Source: Luteolibacter sp. LG18 (lineage in GTDB: Bacteria > Verrucomicrobiota > Verrucomicrobiia > Verrucomicrobiales > Akkermansiaceae). Taken from it: a stretch of DNA of 64,000 nt. The stretch covers positions 3,348,001 through 3,412,000 of the forward strand of contig NZ_AP024600.1 of the NCBI RefSeq assembly GCF_036322585.1, written 5' to 3'. Positions 16,880-24,850 of the stretch are shown one piece after another. The notes below the pieces were generated by a model. The model was not told the origin of the DNA. It ran no database searches and saw only the letters and a list, made by a program, of their open reading frames with translations. Made by a program: the position numbers and the translations under genes. The stretch's first letter is position 1. The number at the start of each line of letters is the position of its first letter.

Positions 16880-17734
16880 TCACTTCGCGATCGGATTGTC
16901 CTCCGGCTTCGTGTCCGCCTTCGCCTGGGCGGGCACGGCCATCGGCTGGAGCTTCGCCACGGCCTTGCCTTCCGCGCTCAGCCACGCGTCGAAGGGCGCG
17001 CCGGGCAGCGCCTTGAGGCCCGCCACCACGCAGCCGGCGTTGCGCTTCGCGCCTTCCTGCGAGGTGTGCGTGCGCGGGTCCGCGAAGTAGGCCGCGGCCT
17101 TCTCCTCGCCGTCCTGCTGGTAGGCCGCGCGCACCAGGTTGGTCAGGTCGATGAACGTCGCGCCGGTGGCATCCGCGCTTTCCTTCGCCCACTTCCCGTA
17201 GTCGATGAAATCCGGGGCGATGGTGCCGTTCTCCCACTTCTTGTGCGGGATCGGCGAGCACACCGTCACCGCCGCGCCCTTTGCCTTCGCCGTGGCGGCG
17301 TAGTTCCGCAGGTACCAGCCGTAGGTATGTACGGTTTCCGTCGTACCATCCGCCTTGGTCACGTCCCGGGTCTCCTCGCCGGTGCCCTTCAGCGTGCCGC
17401 GGTAGCGGCTCTTCTCGCCGGGGGAGCCCACGTCGTTGTGGCCGAACTGGACCAGCACCCGGTCGCCCGGCTTGATCCCCGCCAGCACCTCGTCCCAGCG
17501 CTTTTCGGTGAGGAACGTCAGGCTGCTGCGGCCGCCGATCGCCTTGTTCACCACCTTGACCTTCGCAGGATCGAAGAAGGCCGGGATCTCGTCGCCCCAG
17601 CCCTTCAGGGCCAGCTCGCCGTTCTTGCCGGTGTTGTGGACGGTGGAGTCGCCGATGATCCACAGCGTGGGGATCTCCGCCCAGGAGGCGGCGGCGGTGA
17701 GGACGAACGCGGCGAGGCAATGGAGCAGCTTCAT
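16880..17734 (-). CDS. secreted rhamnogalacturonan acetylesterase-like SGNH hydrolase (CE12 type)
   Basis: A 284-residue protein with signal peptide MKLLHCLAAFVLTAAASWA. CE12 enzymes remove acetyl groups from pectic rhamnogalacturonan. SGNH blocks are visible: GDSTVHN with the nucleophile Ser30, GGRS at about 67-70 (oxyanion Gly), GHND at 98-101 (oxyanion Asn) and DPRTHTSQEGA near residue 225, supplying the catalytic Asp and His. The C-terminal tail is Lys/Pro-rich. ATG 17734 gives the signal peptide. The 163-bp repeat array ends just past its stop. A role in pectin use fits the other glycan-active genes. Confidence 0.85.
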   Translation of the reverse strand: MKLLHCLAAFVLTAAASWAEIPTLWIIGDSTVHNTGKNGELALKGWGDEIPAFFDPAKVKVVNKAIGGRSSLTFLTEKRWDEVLAGIKPGDRVLVQFGHNDVGSPGEKSRYRGTLKGTGEETRDVTKADGTTETVHTYGWYLRNYAATAKAKGAAVTVCSPIPHKKWENGTIAPDFIDYGKWAKESADATGATFIDLTNLVRAAYQQDGEEKAAAYFADPRTHTSQEGAKRNAGCVVAGLKALPGAPFDAWLSAEGKAVAKLQPMAVPAQAKADTKPEDNPIAK

Positions 17735-18298
17735 GATCGGAAAGAGGTGGGGATTACGGATTTCAACCCCTGACCGGTGAGCCGGTTTCACGCAATGGCA
17801 TTGTCCCCCCGGGTTGCGACTCATGGCCGCGGGAGGCGTGGGCGGATTTCCCCGCACTGCGGCGGGGCGCGGAAGGGGAATGGATGGCCATTTTCGCACT
17901 GATACGAATCAGGAGAAAACCGCGCAAACCCTTGATGTATGGACATTTGAAATCGATCGTCCACGTTGCGACAGTGGGGACCTGACCGATTTTGAGCGGT
18001 CTTCCCGAGGTCCGGAAATCGGGCCTGCACCCGCGTTTGCGACCCGCTTCCGCGCCCAACCCTTTCTAATTCAATCCCGCCTCCGGTGGCCAAATACCCC
18101 CGGTAGTTCAGAGAAAAAACGCGGTTCGTTCCTCAATCCGACGGAATCCTACACAAAGCGAACCCTTCGATACAAGCGATCCTCCGGAAGGGGGGTATGG
18201 TGTTTGCATCGTAATGGCGCGACTCGCTTAAACCCGATCTTCCCGGCGAGCTGCAAATCCACCGCATATCTCTTGTAAATGCATCGTCCCTGAAGCCC
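17735..18298. promoter_or_regulatory. 564-bp gene-free region before the first pseudopilin cassette
   Basis: No convincing gene is present on either strand; short frames lack coding character. The stretch must hold the divergent promoters of the acetylesterase (minus) and the pseudopilin cassette (plus). Just before ATG 18299 lies TCTTGTAAATGCATCGTCCC (18271-18290), which recurs in similar form as TTCTCTTAAAGCATCGTCCC (21991-22010) before the second cassette gene, so it may be a shared promoter or leader element. Confidence 0.4.
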
Positions 18299-21200
18299 AT
18301 GAAAACCATTCATCCAAATCGCGTGAGGCAATTAGCGCGGCGCAAGCGGGGATTCTCCCTGCTGATCTCCCTGCTGATGATGGTCTTGCTGGCGACGCTC
18401 GCCCTCGGCCTGCTCGGCCTGTCCTCGATCACGCTGCGGGCCAGCGCCGCGGACCAGGCGCGCCAGGAAGCGCGTGCGAACAGCCGCCTCGCCCTCATGC
18501 TGGCGATCGGCCAGCTCCAGAAGAACATGGGCCCGGACCAGTCCATCAGCGCCCGCTCCTCCGCCATCAATGGCCAGAAGGGCGAGATGAACGCCCTCGG
18601 TGCCTGGGAAAGCTGGCACTGGAAGCCCACCTCCGGCTCTCCCACCTACACGGACAAGGCGAAGAAGTTCCGCGGCTGGCTCGTTTCCACCCCCAGCGAG
18701 CAGGACCGCCTGAATCCCGCCTACACCGCCGCCAGCTACTCCGATCCGGTCTGGCTCATCAATCCCTCCACCGTCGGCACCCGCGATACCTCCACCGGTG
18801 AGAACGGCGCCGGCCTGCGCGCCCAGAAGGTCGCCGTGACCATCAACCAGCAGAAGGGCAACTTCGCCTACGCCGTGATGGATGAAAGCCAGAAGGCCAC
18901 CATCAACCTCCCGGAAACCAAGCCCGCGGACAATGGCGCGAAGCTCGCCCAGCGCACCGCCCCGCAGCGCCCGCGCGTGGAAAGCGTGCTCCCGGAGCTG
19001 GCCCCCGCCACCGTCGGCGAACCGCGGAAGCTCGTCTCCGTGAACACCGCCTCCGCCGCCACCGGTGGCAAGCGCGACGTCGTCGCCCTCCAGGGCGATG
19101 TCACCGTCGATTCCCTCGGCCTGCTCACCAATGCCGCGGATGGCGGCCTGCGCGTCGACTTCACCACCCTCTTCGAAGGCAGCTCGAACGGCTTCGCCCT
19201 CAACTCCGTCCTCGGCGGCTTCGGCCCGTATGGCTCGGTGGTCAATCTCCAGCCCGGTATCACCGCCACGGACAGCGCCATGAGCTGGGAGTACCTCGCC
19301 TCCCACTACCGCCTCTACAAGGGCCCGAACTCGTTTGGCACCTTCTCCGGCGCCACCTCCGGCGAGCCCCTGTTCAAGTACAACAGCGACCCGGCGAGCC
19401 TGGCGAGCAACCTCAAGGTCGGAAACCCGAGCTCCAGCGGCTATGGCAACGGTGCCATCCCTTCTCCCGCCGTGGAGCGCCTGCTGCCGGTGATCTCGAA
19501 GTTCCAGCTCATGTACTCCGCGGTCACCCACTGGCCGCACATCACCGACCGCGTCAATTACTACAACACCTCCGGCCAGCCGCAGGGCTATCAGAACTAC
19601 TACTGCCCGCACCTCGTCTACGATCCGGTCGTCACCCTCTACAATCCCTACGACGTCGCGCTGGAATTGCCGCAGCTCCGCGTCCGCATCTGGGATGCCC
19701 CCGTGCTGTTCGGCTTCCAGAAGAACGGCGTGAACCTCCGCAACGGCTTCGCCTCCGCCTACCAGCCGCTCAGCCGCTTCTACCTCGGCAATGAACGGAA
19801 GGACACCGCCGCCGATCCCGCGCGGAAGAGCTTCACCCTGCTGCTGCGGGAAATGAATGGCTCCTCTCCCGGCAAGGCCATCCGCCTCGCCCCCGGTGAG
19901 GTCCGCGTCTTCGGCACCTGGGTGCAGCCCGGCTGGACCTGGGGCGTCGAAACCGCCGGCCAATACACCGTGGGCACCTTCTTCGACTTCGATACCAACC
20001 AGGCCAACAACTGGAGCAACAAGGACAAGCGCACCAACAACCAGTTCGGCGTGGAAACCGTGCCCGGCTGGGATGCGCGCGCCGGCTTCCAGACCGACCA
20101 CATCGCCTCCACCTACGATCGCCCCGCCGCCTCCGTTTACTCCTGGGACACCAAGAGCAGCGCCGGCACCGGCTGGGTGGTGATCAAAAAGGACGACACC
20201 CTCTCCGTCCACGCCGAGGCCGGCCGCCCGTTCCCCTCGGGCGTCTCCGACCCGGACTTCCAGTTGGACCTCTATGCCGGCGTCAATGCCACCGTCACCT
20301 CGGACACCCTGCTGCGCTCCTACAGCTTCAAGCTGAAGAACCCCGCCACCGAGCTCGCCCTCAATGGCGTGAAGCCGGTCGTCGACCGCCTGTTCAAGGC
20401 CGGGGACATTTTCCAATCGCCCACTGACCAGACCGTCGGAGGCAAGACCCCCTTCGCCATCTTCACCATGGCCGCCAAGACCACCGGTGACACCAATGAC
20501 AACGCCCGCCCCTGGGTCAGCAACCACCCGGTGGTGGACGGCTCCATGCAGGACTCGAACAAGGTGGCCAACGCCCTCGATTCCTACGACCTCACGCTCA
20601 ACCCCGTCACCGACTTCAACCAGTCCCCGGGCATCGAGATCGAGCCCGGCACCTACCGCGGCTTCTACGGCGCCAGCGTCAGCGCCGCCAAGGGCGTCTC
20701 GAACGTCCCGATGTTCCACGTGCCGGTGATGCCCACCACCAGCCTCGGCGATCTCGTCAGCGCGAACCTCGTTCCCGGCTCCGTCCTGCCGCGCGTCACC
20801 CACGCCTTCGGAAACTCCCGTGCCCATCCGCTGCTGCCCTCCGCTTCCGTGCTGACCAGCAATCCGATGGGCGGCAACCTGCTGGACCACTCGTACTTCC
20901 TCAATGACGCCCTCTGGGACCGCTTCTTCTTCTCCACCGTGGGGAACTTCAACAGCGGCATCGTCAACAGCGGCACCCGCGTGGCCCTCCTGAAGTCCTT
21001 CCTCAGCGGTGAGAAGCAGCTCCTCAACCCGCGCTACACCCCGCTCGTCTCCGCCTCCACCGATGTGAAGACGCTCTCCACCCAGCTCGACCAGACCGCC
21101 GACGCCGTCCTCTGCAAGAAGATCGCCGCCAACATCGGCGTCCGCGGTGCCTTCAACGTGAACTCGGACTCCGTCCCCGCCTGGATCGCCCTCATCTCCT

Positions 21201-21940
21201 CGCTCCGCGATGCCTCCATCCTCGGCTGGGCGAACAGCGACAAGACCACCTCCAGCAAGACCGGCTTCCCGCGCTTCGGCCTGCCCATCGCCGGTGCCGC
21301 CGAGGATTCCGCCCCGAACTCCTCCGTCAATGTCCAGGGTGCCCTCCGCTGGGCCGGCTTCCGCTCGCTCAATGACGACCAGATCAAGAAGCTCGCCACC
21401 ACCATCGTCACCAAGATCCGCGAGCGCGGAAAGACCGACCAAGCCCCGTTCCTCACCCTCGGTGAGTTCGTCAACCGCCGCGTCGCCTCCACTTCGGACA
21501 CCGGCTCCCTCGCCGGCGTGCTCCAGCAGGCCATCGATGAATCCGGCGTCAATGACTCCTACCGTAATCTCGACTCCCGCACCCTCACCAGCAGCGGCAG
21601 CCTCGTGGGCCTCGCCAACGGCGCCGCCCGCAGCGGCTACACCAACGAAGGCGCGCCCACCATGCTCACCCAGGGTGACCTCCTCAGCGCCCTGGCCCCG
21701 GTCATCACCGTCCGCGGCGATACCTTCCGCATCCGCGCCTACGGCGAGTCCCTGAACAAGGACGGCACCGTGGCCGCCCGCGCCTGGTGCGAGGCCGTCG
21801 TCCAGCGCATGCCCTCCTACGTCGATCCGAAGGACGCTCCGGAAATCCTCCCGGCCAGCACCACCGCCGCCGTGAACAAGACCTTCGGCCGCCGCTTCGA
21901 GATCGTCTCCTTCCGCTGGCTCGAACCCAAGGAAGTCTGA
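18299..21940 (+). CDS. giant GspK-like pseudopilin, Verru_Chthon cassette A type
   Basis: A 1,213-residue protein with a type IV prepilin-like N-terminus: RRKRG then FSLLISLLMMVLLATLALGL. Cleavage is expected after the Gly. Position +5 is not Glu, as in GspK-type minor pseudopilins. Toward the C-terminus it has GAFNVNSDSVPAWIALISSL and LGEFVNRRV segments, reminiscent of the GspK lNvNTAs...L and helix-rich domain, and ends in FGRRFEIVSFRWLEPKEV. The giant size and large beta-rich middle match the Verru_Chthon cassette A idea. A paralogue lies at 48694-52203. The next gene, 109 bp downstream, is co-directional. It probably sits at the tip of a type IV pilus or type II secretion-like fibre; this is inference. 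Confidence 0.72.
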   Translation: MKTIHPNRVRQLARRKRGFSLLISLLMMVLLATLALGLLGLSSITLRASAADQARQEARANSRLALMLAIGQLQKNMGPDQSISARSSAINGQKGEMNALGAWESWHWKPTSGSPTYTDKAKKFRGWLVSTPSEQDRLNPAYTAASYSDPVWLINPSTVGTRDTSTGENGAGLRAQKVAVTINQQKGNFAYAVMDESQKATINLPETKPADNGAKLAQRTAPQRPRVESVLPELAPATVGEPRKLVSVNTASAATGGKRDVVALQGDVTVDSLGLLTNAADGGLRVDFTTLFEGSSNGFALNSVLGGFGPYGSVVNLQPGITATDSAMSWEYLASHYRLYKGPNSFGTFSGATSGEPLFKYNSDPASLASNLKVGNPSSSGYGNGAIPSPAVERLLPVISKFQLMYSAVTHWPHITDRVNYYNTSGQPQGYQNYYCPHLVYDPVVTLYNPYDVALELPQLRVRIWDAPVLFGFQKNGVNLRNGFASAYQPLSRFYLGNERKDTAADPARKSFTLLLREMNGSSPGKAIRLAPGEVRVFGTWVQPGWTWGVETAGQYTVGTFFDFDTNQANNWSNKDKRTNNQFGVETVPGWDARAGFQTDHIASTYDRPAASVYSWDTKSSAGTGWVVIKKDDTLSVHAEAGRPFPSGVSDPDFQLDLYAGVNATVTSDTLLRSYSFKLKNPATELALNGVKPVVDRLFKAGDIFQSPTDQTVGGKTPFAIFTMAAKTTGDTNDNARPWVSNHPVVDGSMQDSNKVANALDSYDLTLNPVTDFNQSPGIEIEPGTYRGFYGASVSAAKGVSNVPMFHVPVMPTTSLGDLVSANLVPGSVLPRVTHAFGNSRAHPLLPSASVLTSNPMGGNLLDHSYFLNDALWDRFFFSTVGNFNSGIVNSGTRVALLKSFLSGEKQLLNPRYTPLVSASTDVKTLSTQLDQTADAVLCKKIAANIGVRGAFNVNSDSVPAWIALISSLRDASILGWANSDKTTSSKTGFPRFGLPIAGAAEDSAPNSSVNVQGALRWAGFRSLNDDQIKKLATTIVTKIRERGKTDQAPFLTLGEFVNRRVASTSDTGSLAGVLQQAIDESGVNDSYRNLDSRTLTSSGSLVGLANGAARSGYTNEGAPTMLTQGDLLSALAPVITVRGDTFRIRAYGESLNKDGTVAARAWCEAVVQRMPSYVDPKDAPEILPASTTAAVNKTFGRRFEIVSFRWLEPKEV

Positions 21941-21950
21941 TCCCTCCCCC

Positions 21951-21976
21951 GGGAATCCGCCCCGCCGCGGATTCCC
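21951..21976 (+). terminator. hairpin between the two cassette genes
   Basis: The arms GGGAATCCG and CGGATTCCC form a perfect 9-bp stem 10 bp past the pseudopilin stop. No T-run follows, so it may trim or stabilise the upstream RNA or partly end transcription before the second cassette gene. Confidence 0.4.
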
Positions 21977-22049
21977 GCCCACTCTATCTCTTCTCTTAAA
22001 GCATCGTCCCCGCAGCATCCCACCCCGCAGTCCCAAGTCCCTCGACCCG

Positions 22050-22838
22050 ATGAAAGCCCTCGTCACACCACTCCTCGCCCTCGGTCTCGCCATCGGCACC
22101 GCCGGTGCCCAGCAGGTCAGCGCCAATGTCGCCCTCGGCTCGTCCGGCCGCGGCAGCGTCGTCCAGAACACCCTCGGCCAGACCGGCGAGGCCCAGCCCG
22201 GCATCCACGGCCGCTCGCTCCTCTTCCTCATCGAGTCCCTGCCGGAGAAGGTCTTCGCCTACGATGCCGCCGTCGCCAACTCGGACAAGCCGCTTCCCGG
22301 CATGCCCGTCCATGCGAAAGGCTACCTGAACCACGAGTTCGACAACCTCCCGATGGGCGCCAAGGAGATCGTCTTCACCAAGAGCGAGGACCCCGCCAGC
22401 GTCAAGGCCGCCGACCAGCGCATCGCCCGCGCCGTGGTTCCGGAAAACCTCAAGTCCGGCATCTTCCTCTTCCTCCCCGGCACCGGCAAGCCGGGCGACG
22501 ACCTCGCCCGCGTCATGGTCCTCGATGACTCCGCCCAGAAGTTCCCCGCTGGCTCCCTGAAGGTCATGAACCTCAGCCCGCAGCCCATCCGCATCCAGCT
22601 CGAGAACAAGGACTTCGACTTCAAGATCGGCGAGCAGCGCAACATCGAGAACCCGCCGGTCAATGAGAACCAGATGTCCGGCATGCGCGCCTTCGGCTTC
22701 CAGGACAACCAGTGGCAGCGCATCGGCGCCAGCATGTGGCCGCACCCCGGCACCAAGCGCGTGCTCCAGATCATCTTCATGAACCCCGCCACCCAGCAGG
22801 TCGAAATCCGCGGCGTCCGCGATGTGACCAGCCTCTGA
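22050..22838 (+). CDS. secreted partner protein of the pseudopilin cassette
   Basis: A 262-residue protein of unknown function. It has a signal peptide (MKALVTPLLALGLAIGTAGA) and a beta-rich mature part, with no membrane helix. It occupies the same position after a giant pseudopilin as the gene at 52226-52912, and both share a similar domain order (an FLFLPGTG / ILVLAPPSG segment, then an NLSPQPIRIQL / FINRSAQTVLG segment), although sequence similarity is low. It could be a periplasmic or fibre-associated partner of the pseudopilin. A good terminator follows at 22881. Confidence 0.62.
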   Translation: MKALVTPLLALGLAIGTAGAQQVSANVALGSSGRGSVVQNTLGQTGEAQPGIHGRSLLFLIESLPEKVFAYDAAVANSDKPLPGMPVHAKGYLNHEFDNLPMGAKEIVFTKSEDPASVKAADQRIARAVVPENLKSGIFLFLPGTGKPGDDLARVMVLDDSAQKFPAGSLKVMNLSPQPIRIQLENKDFDFKIGEQRNIENPPVNENQMSGMRAFGFQDNQWQRIGASMWPHPGTKRVLQIIFMNPATQQVEIRGVRDVTSL

Positions 22839-22880
22839 TTTTCATTCACACTTTCATGGGTCCCCGTGCGATGGGGAAAA

Positions 22881-22919
22881 AGGCGTCCTGCAAGTCGCAT
22901 GCAGGGCGCCTTTTTTTTT
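22881..22919 (+). terminator. rho-independent terminator of cassette 1
   Basis: The arms GGCGTCCTGCA and TGCAGGGCGCC (one mismatch) are followed by nine T residues. It lies 43 bp past the stop of 22050-22838. Confidence 0.88.
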
Positions 22920-22944
22920 GCGCCCGCGTTCTGCCGCCACAAAG

Positions 22945-23228
22945 GTAGGGTCGCACCGCCGGGGCGACCGGGTCGAATAGCTGCGTCCGCTGCCACCGGC
23001 TCGCCCCATCCCTTCATCCGCTGGGACGGCGTCTTCCTTGCGAATGCCGTCCACCGCCCGGTCATCTCGGCGAGATGCCCCTACCTCCGGAGGCGCGCCA
23101 CAAAGGTAGGGTCGCACCGCCGGGGCGACCGGGGAGGGGAGATGCATTTGCTCCCGATGGCGCGTCCCATTTCGTCCTCCAACGGGACGGCCACCCTCCG
23201 CGACTGCCCCCACCGCCCACTCATCTCA
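22945..23228. repeat. two inverted copies of the 163-bp-family unit
   Basis: Unit 1 (22945-23084) starts with GTAG, GGTCGC, loop, GCGACC and closes with a facing GGTCATCT-type hairpin that has CTAC at 23081-23084. Unit 2 starts with GTAG at 23106 and is cut off at about 23228, inside what would be its closing hairpin (TCATCTCAGCG, no CTAC). Orientation is opposite to the array at 15.6-16.9 kb. The middle parts of the units differ from the array, whereas the ends are kept. Confidence 0.8.
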
Positions 23229-23361
23229 GCGACCGCCACTTCCTCCGGTAAACAGCGCCGCCAGATCCTGGAACGTCGCCACCCGCGCCGCCGCGTTCGC
23301 GTCCACCTCCATCACCAGGTCGATCTCCAGATCCTCGATCAACCCCGCCTCCGTTGTCCAC
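23226..23361 (-). pseudogene. C-terminal coding remnant
   Basis: Read on the minus strand, this stretch gives a credible protein end: EAGLIEDLEIDLVMEVDANA, then AARVATFQDLAALFTGG and a stop at 23226-23228. It has no plausible N-terminus; the frame runs straight into the hairpin repeat at 23362. It looks like the end of a gene interrupted by the repeat/transposase island. An internal ATG could in theory give a peptide of about 28 residues. The family is not recognised. Confidence 0.35.
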
Positions 23362-23526
23362 GTAGCGGAAGTGGTGACACTTCCGGCAGGGCAACCTCAC
23401 GCCCACCCACCAATCCCCAGTCCCTCTCCCACCTCCGCCCGCTCCTCTTCTCCTCCCGTCCCCCCACCAACCCACGCCAGGGTAGGGGAGTATCCACCCC
23501 GCCTGCGTTGTCACCAACGCAGCTAC
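23362..23526. repeat. GTAG hairpin-pair repeat flanking the transposase, copy A
   Basis: The left end has GTAG (23362-23365), CGGAAGTG, loop GTGA, CACTTCCG, GC. The right end, read on the minus strand, has GTAG (23526-23523), CTGCGTTG, loop GTGA, CAACGCAG, GC. Both hairpins have the same foot, stem length (8 bp), loop and trailing GC but different stems. Between them are about 110 bp of pyrimidine-rich DNA. The TAG of the right foot is the stop codon of the transposase gene. Confidence 0.92.
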
Positions 23527-24083
23527 GCCCCTTTTCTCGACGTCTCGCGATTGTGGATCGTCCAGAACCTCCCCCAGAACCCCTCGACCCGCGGATCGAG
23601 ATCGGGGTATCCCGCCACCACGCTTCCGAGCGCCTCCCATTCCCGCCAATCCGCCACCAGCCCGCCGCGCTGCGGATTCCGTGCGATGTAGAGGCAGGTG
23701 TCCTCGAAAGCATCCGGATTCCGCTCCGACTCATCCAGCACATGGTCGTATGCCTGCCGTTGGAGTTCCGAGCCTCGCGAGGCGAGCAGCTCGTTCCAGT
23801 GCCGACGGAAAAACTTCGCGGCCGTGCGCTGGTCGCAGCCATCGCCATGCCCCAGCCACAGGAAGTGCGCGTGATCCGGCATCAGGCAATACATCGCGCA
23901 CGACAGCGAATGCCGTGCGGAAACATGCCCCAGCAGCTCGCGCATCTGGAGATGCATGCGTGTGTCGAGCCAGCCGGTTTTCCGCCCTTTGATCGTCATG
24001 GTCCAATGAACCCACGCCCGGCCTCTGTACCAACTGTCCGACAATCGTTTCAGGTAATCCGGCGGTTCATCGCGGAGAGGCAT
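23523..24083 (-). CDS. REP-associated tyrosine transposase (RAYT, Y1_Tnp family)
   Basis: A 186-residue single-domain Y1 HUH transposase. RAYTs cut single-stranded REP hairpins next to a GTAG or related foot through a Tyr-DNA link. Seen: MPDHAHFLWLG at about residues 68-78, giving the HUH-type His pair (71 and 73), and DTCLYIARNPQRGGLV at about 128-143, with the candidate catalytic Tyr132. The N-terminal WTMTIKGRKTGW fits the first beta strand. The start was set at ATG 24083 because upstream sequence is non-coding. Direct copies of one GTAG hairpin-pair repeat lie on both sides, and the stop codon lies in the foot of copy A. The gene looks intact. Confidence 0.85.
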   Translation of the reverse strand: MPLRDEPPDYLKRLSDSWYRGRAWVHWTMTIKGRKTGWLDTRMHLQMRELLGHVSARHSLSCAMYCLMPDHAHFLWLGHGDGCDQRTAAKFFRRHWNELLASRGSELQRQAYDHVLDESERNPDAFEDTCLYIARNPQRGGLVADWREWEALGSVVAGYPDLDPRVEGFWGRFWTIHNRETSRKGA

Positions 24084-24147
24084 GATCCCATGCTCGGTTT
24101 CCGCGCTCTCCGCAGGCAAGCGTGAATGCGTCTTCGTCTTCGTCCAC

Positions 24148-24312
24148 GTAGCGGAAGTGGTGACACTTCCGGCAGGGCAAACTCCCGCCCACCCACCAAC
24201 CCCCAGCCCCTCTCCCACCTCCGCCCGCTCCTCTTCTCCTCCCGTCCCCCCACCAACCCACGCTAGGGCAGGGGAGTATCCACCCCGCCTGCGTTGTCAC
24301 CAACGCAGCTAC
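24148..24312. repeat. GTAG hairpin-pair repeat flanking the transposase, copy B
   Basis: A direct repeat of copy A, close to identical over about 165 bp, located 65 bp upstream of the transposase start. GTAG lies at 24148-24151 with CGGAAGTG, GTGA, CACTTCCG; the facing hairpin has its foot at 24312-24309 with CTGCGTTG, GTGA, CAACGCAG. The identity of A and B implies recent copying or gene conversion. Confidence 0.92.
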
Positions 24313-24467
24313 GCCACCGCACCCCGTTTCCCGCATCCCATTGGCCCTCAATCGCCACCTTGAATCGCGCGAAAAAATTCCGGAAAACCTTCCGGTTTCC
24401 ACTTGCAAACCCGCAGCCCGCTCCCTAAACAGTCGGCCCCGCCGCGAGGCGGGAAACACAAGTGAAT

Positions 24468-24553
24468 GGGTAGATGCCCGAGTGGCTAAAGGGGGCAGAC
24501 TGTAAATCTGCTGGCTAACGCCTACGCTGGTTCGAATCCAGCTCTGCCCACCA
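24468..24553 (+). tRNA. tRNA-Tyr (anticodon GTA)
   Basis: An 86-nt class II tRNA with CCA encoded. The acceptor arms GGGTAGA and TCTGCCC pair with one G-T. The anticodon loop reads CTGTAAA with anticodon GTA, the variable arm is long (GCTGGCTAACGCCTACG region), and the T loop is GGTTCGAATCC. tRNA genes are common integration targets, but no integrase is adjacent. Confidence 0.95.
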
Positions 24554-24566
24554 TCTTGTAAATCAA

Positions 24567-24598
24567 CAGGCCCGGAGAAATCCGGGCCTGATTTGTTT
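24567..24598 (+). terminator. terminator after tRNA-Tyr
   Basis: The arms CAGGCCCGGA and TCCGGGCCTG form a perfect 10-bp stem with a GAAA loop, followed by ATTTGTTT. It lies 13 bp past the tRNA. Confidence 0.85.
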
Positions 24599-24607
24599 CC
24601 GGGCGGC

Positions 24608-24850
24608 ATGCCCGGCGTGACCTTCAACCGGCTCTACATCGTCACCGACCCGCTCGACCAGGTGGTGGCGCTGCAATACTGCTGCGAAGCGCCGCCGAAC
24701 CACTCGGTGCGCGACATGGGCATCGGGATCTTCAACTTCGTGCAGTTCCGTCGCAAGGGCAGCACCACCGCGCGGGTGGAGTATGAGACCAAGCCAAAGG
24801 AATCCCGCCACGCCGCCGGAGGAAACTCCGGCGGGATGGCCGCCTTTTAG
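24608..24850 (+). CDS. small hypothetical protein
   Basis: An 80-residue product (start ATG 24608; an upstream start at 24593 is possible but lies in the terminator tail). The first 60 residues look genuinely coding (FNRLYIVTDPLDQVVALQYC), whereas the last 15 overlap a GC-rich hairpin (CCGCCGGAG, GAAA, CTCCGGCGG) and may be read-through. The stop overlaps the stop of the converging P-type ATPase gene. It could be the tail of a larger gene lost upstream. Function unknown. Confidence 0.4.
   Translation: MPGVTFNRLYIVTDPLDQVVALQYCCEAPPNHSVRDMGIGIFNFVQFRRKGSTTARVEYETKPKESRHAAGGNSGGMAAF

Noticed and set aside
18332..22231. 1,299-residue minus-strand frame
   Set aside because: Shadow of the pseudopilin gene caused by high GC; Gly/Glu/Val-rich composition without motifs, while the plus strand has a clear prepilin N-terminus.
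23362..24312. Ordinary insertion sequence with terminal inverted repeats
   Set aside because: The flanks are direct copies, each with internal facing hairpins, and the enzyme is a Y1/HUH RAYT and not a DDE transposase.
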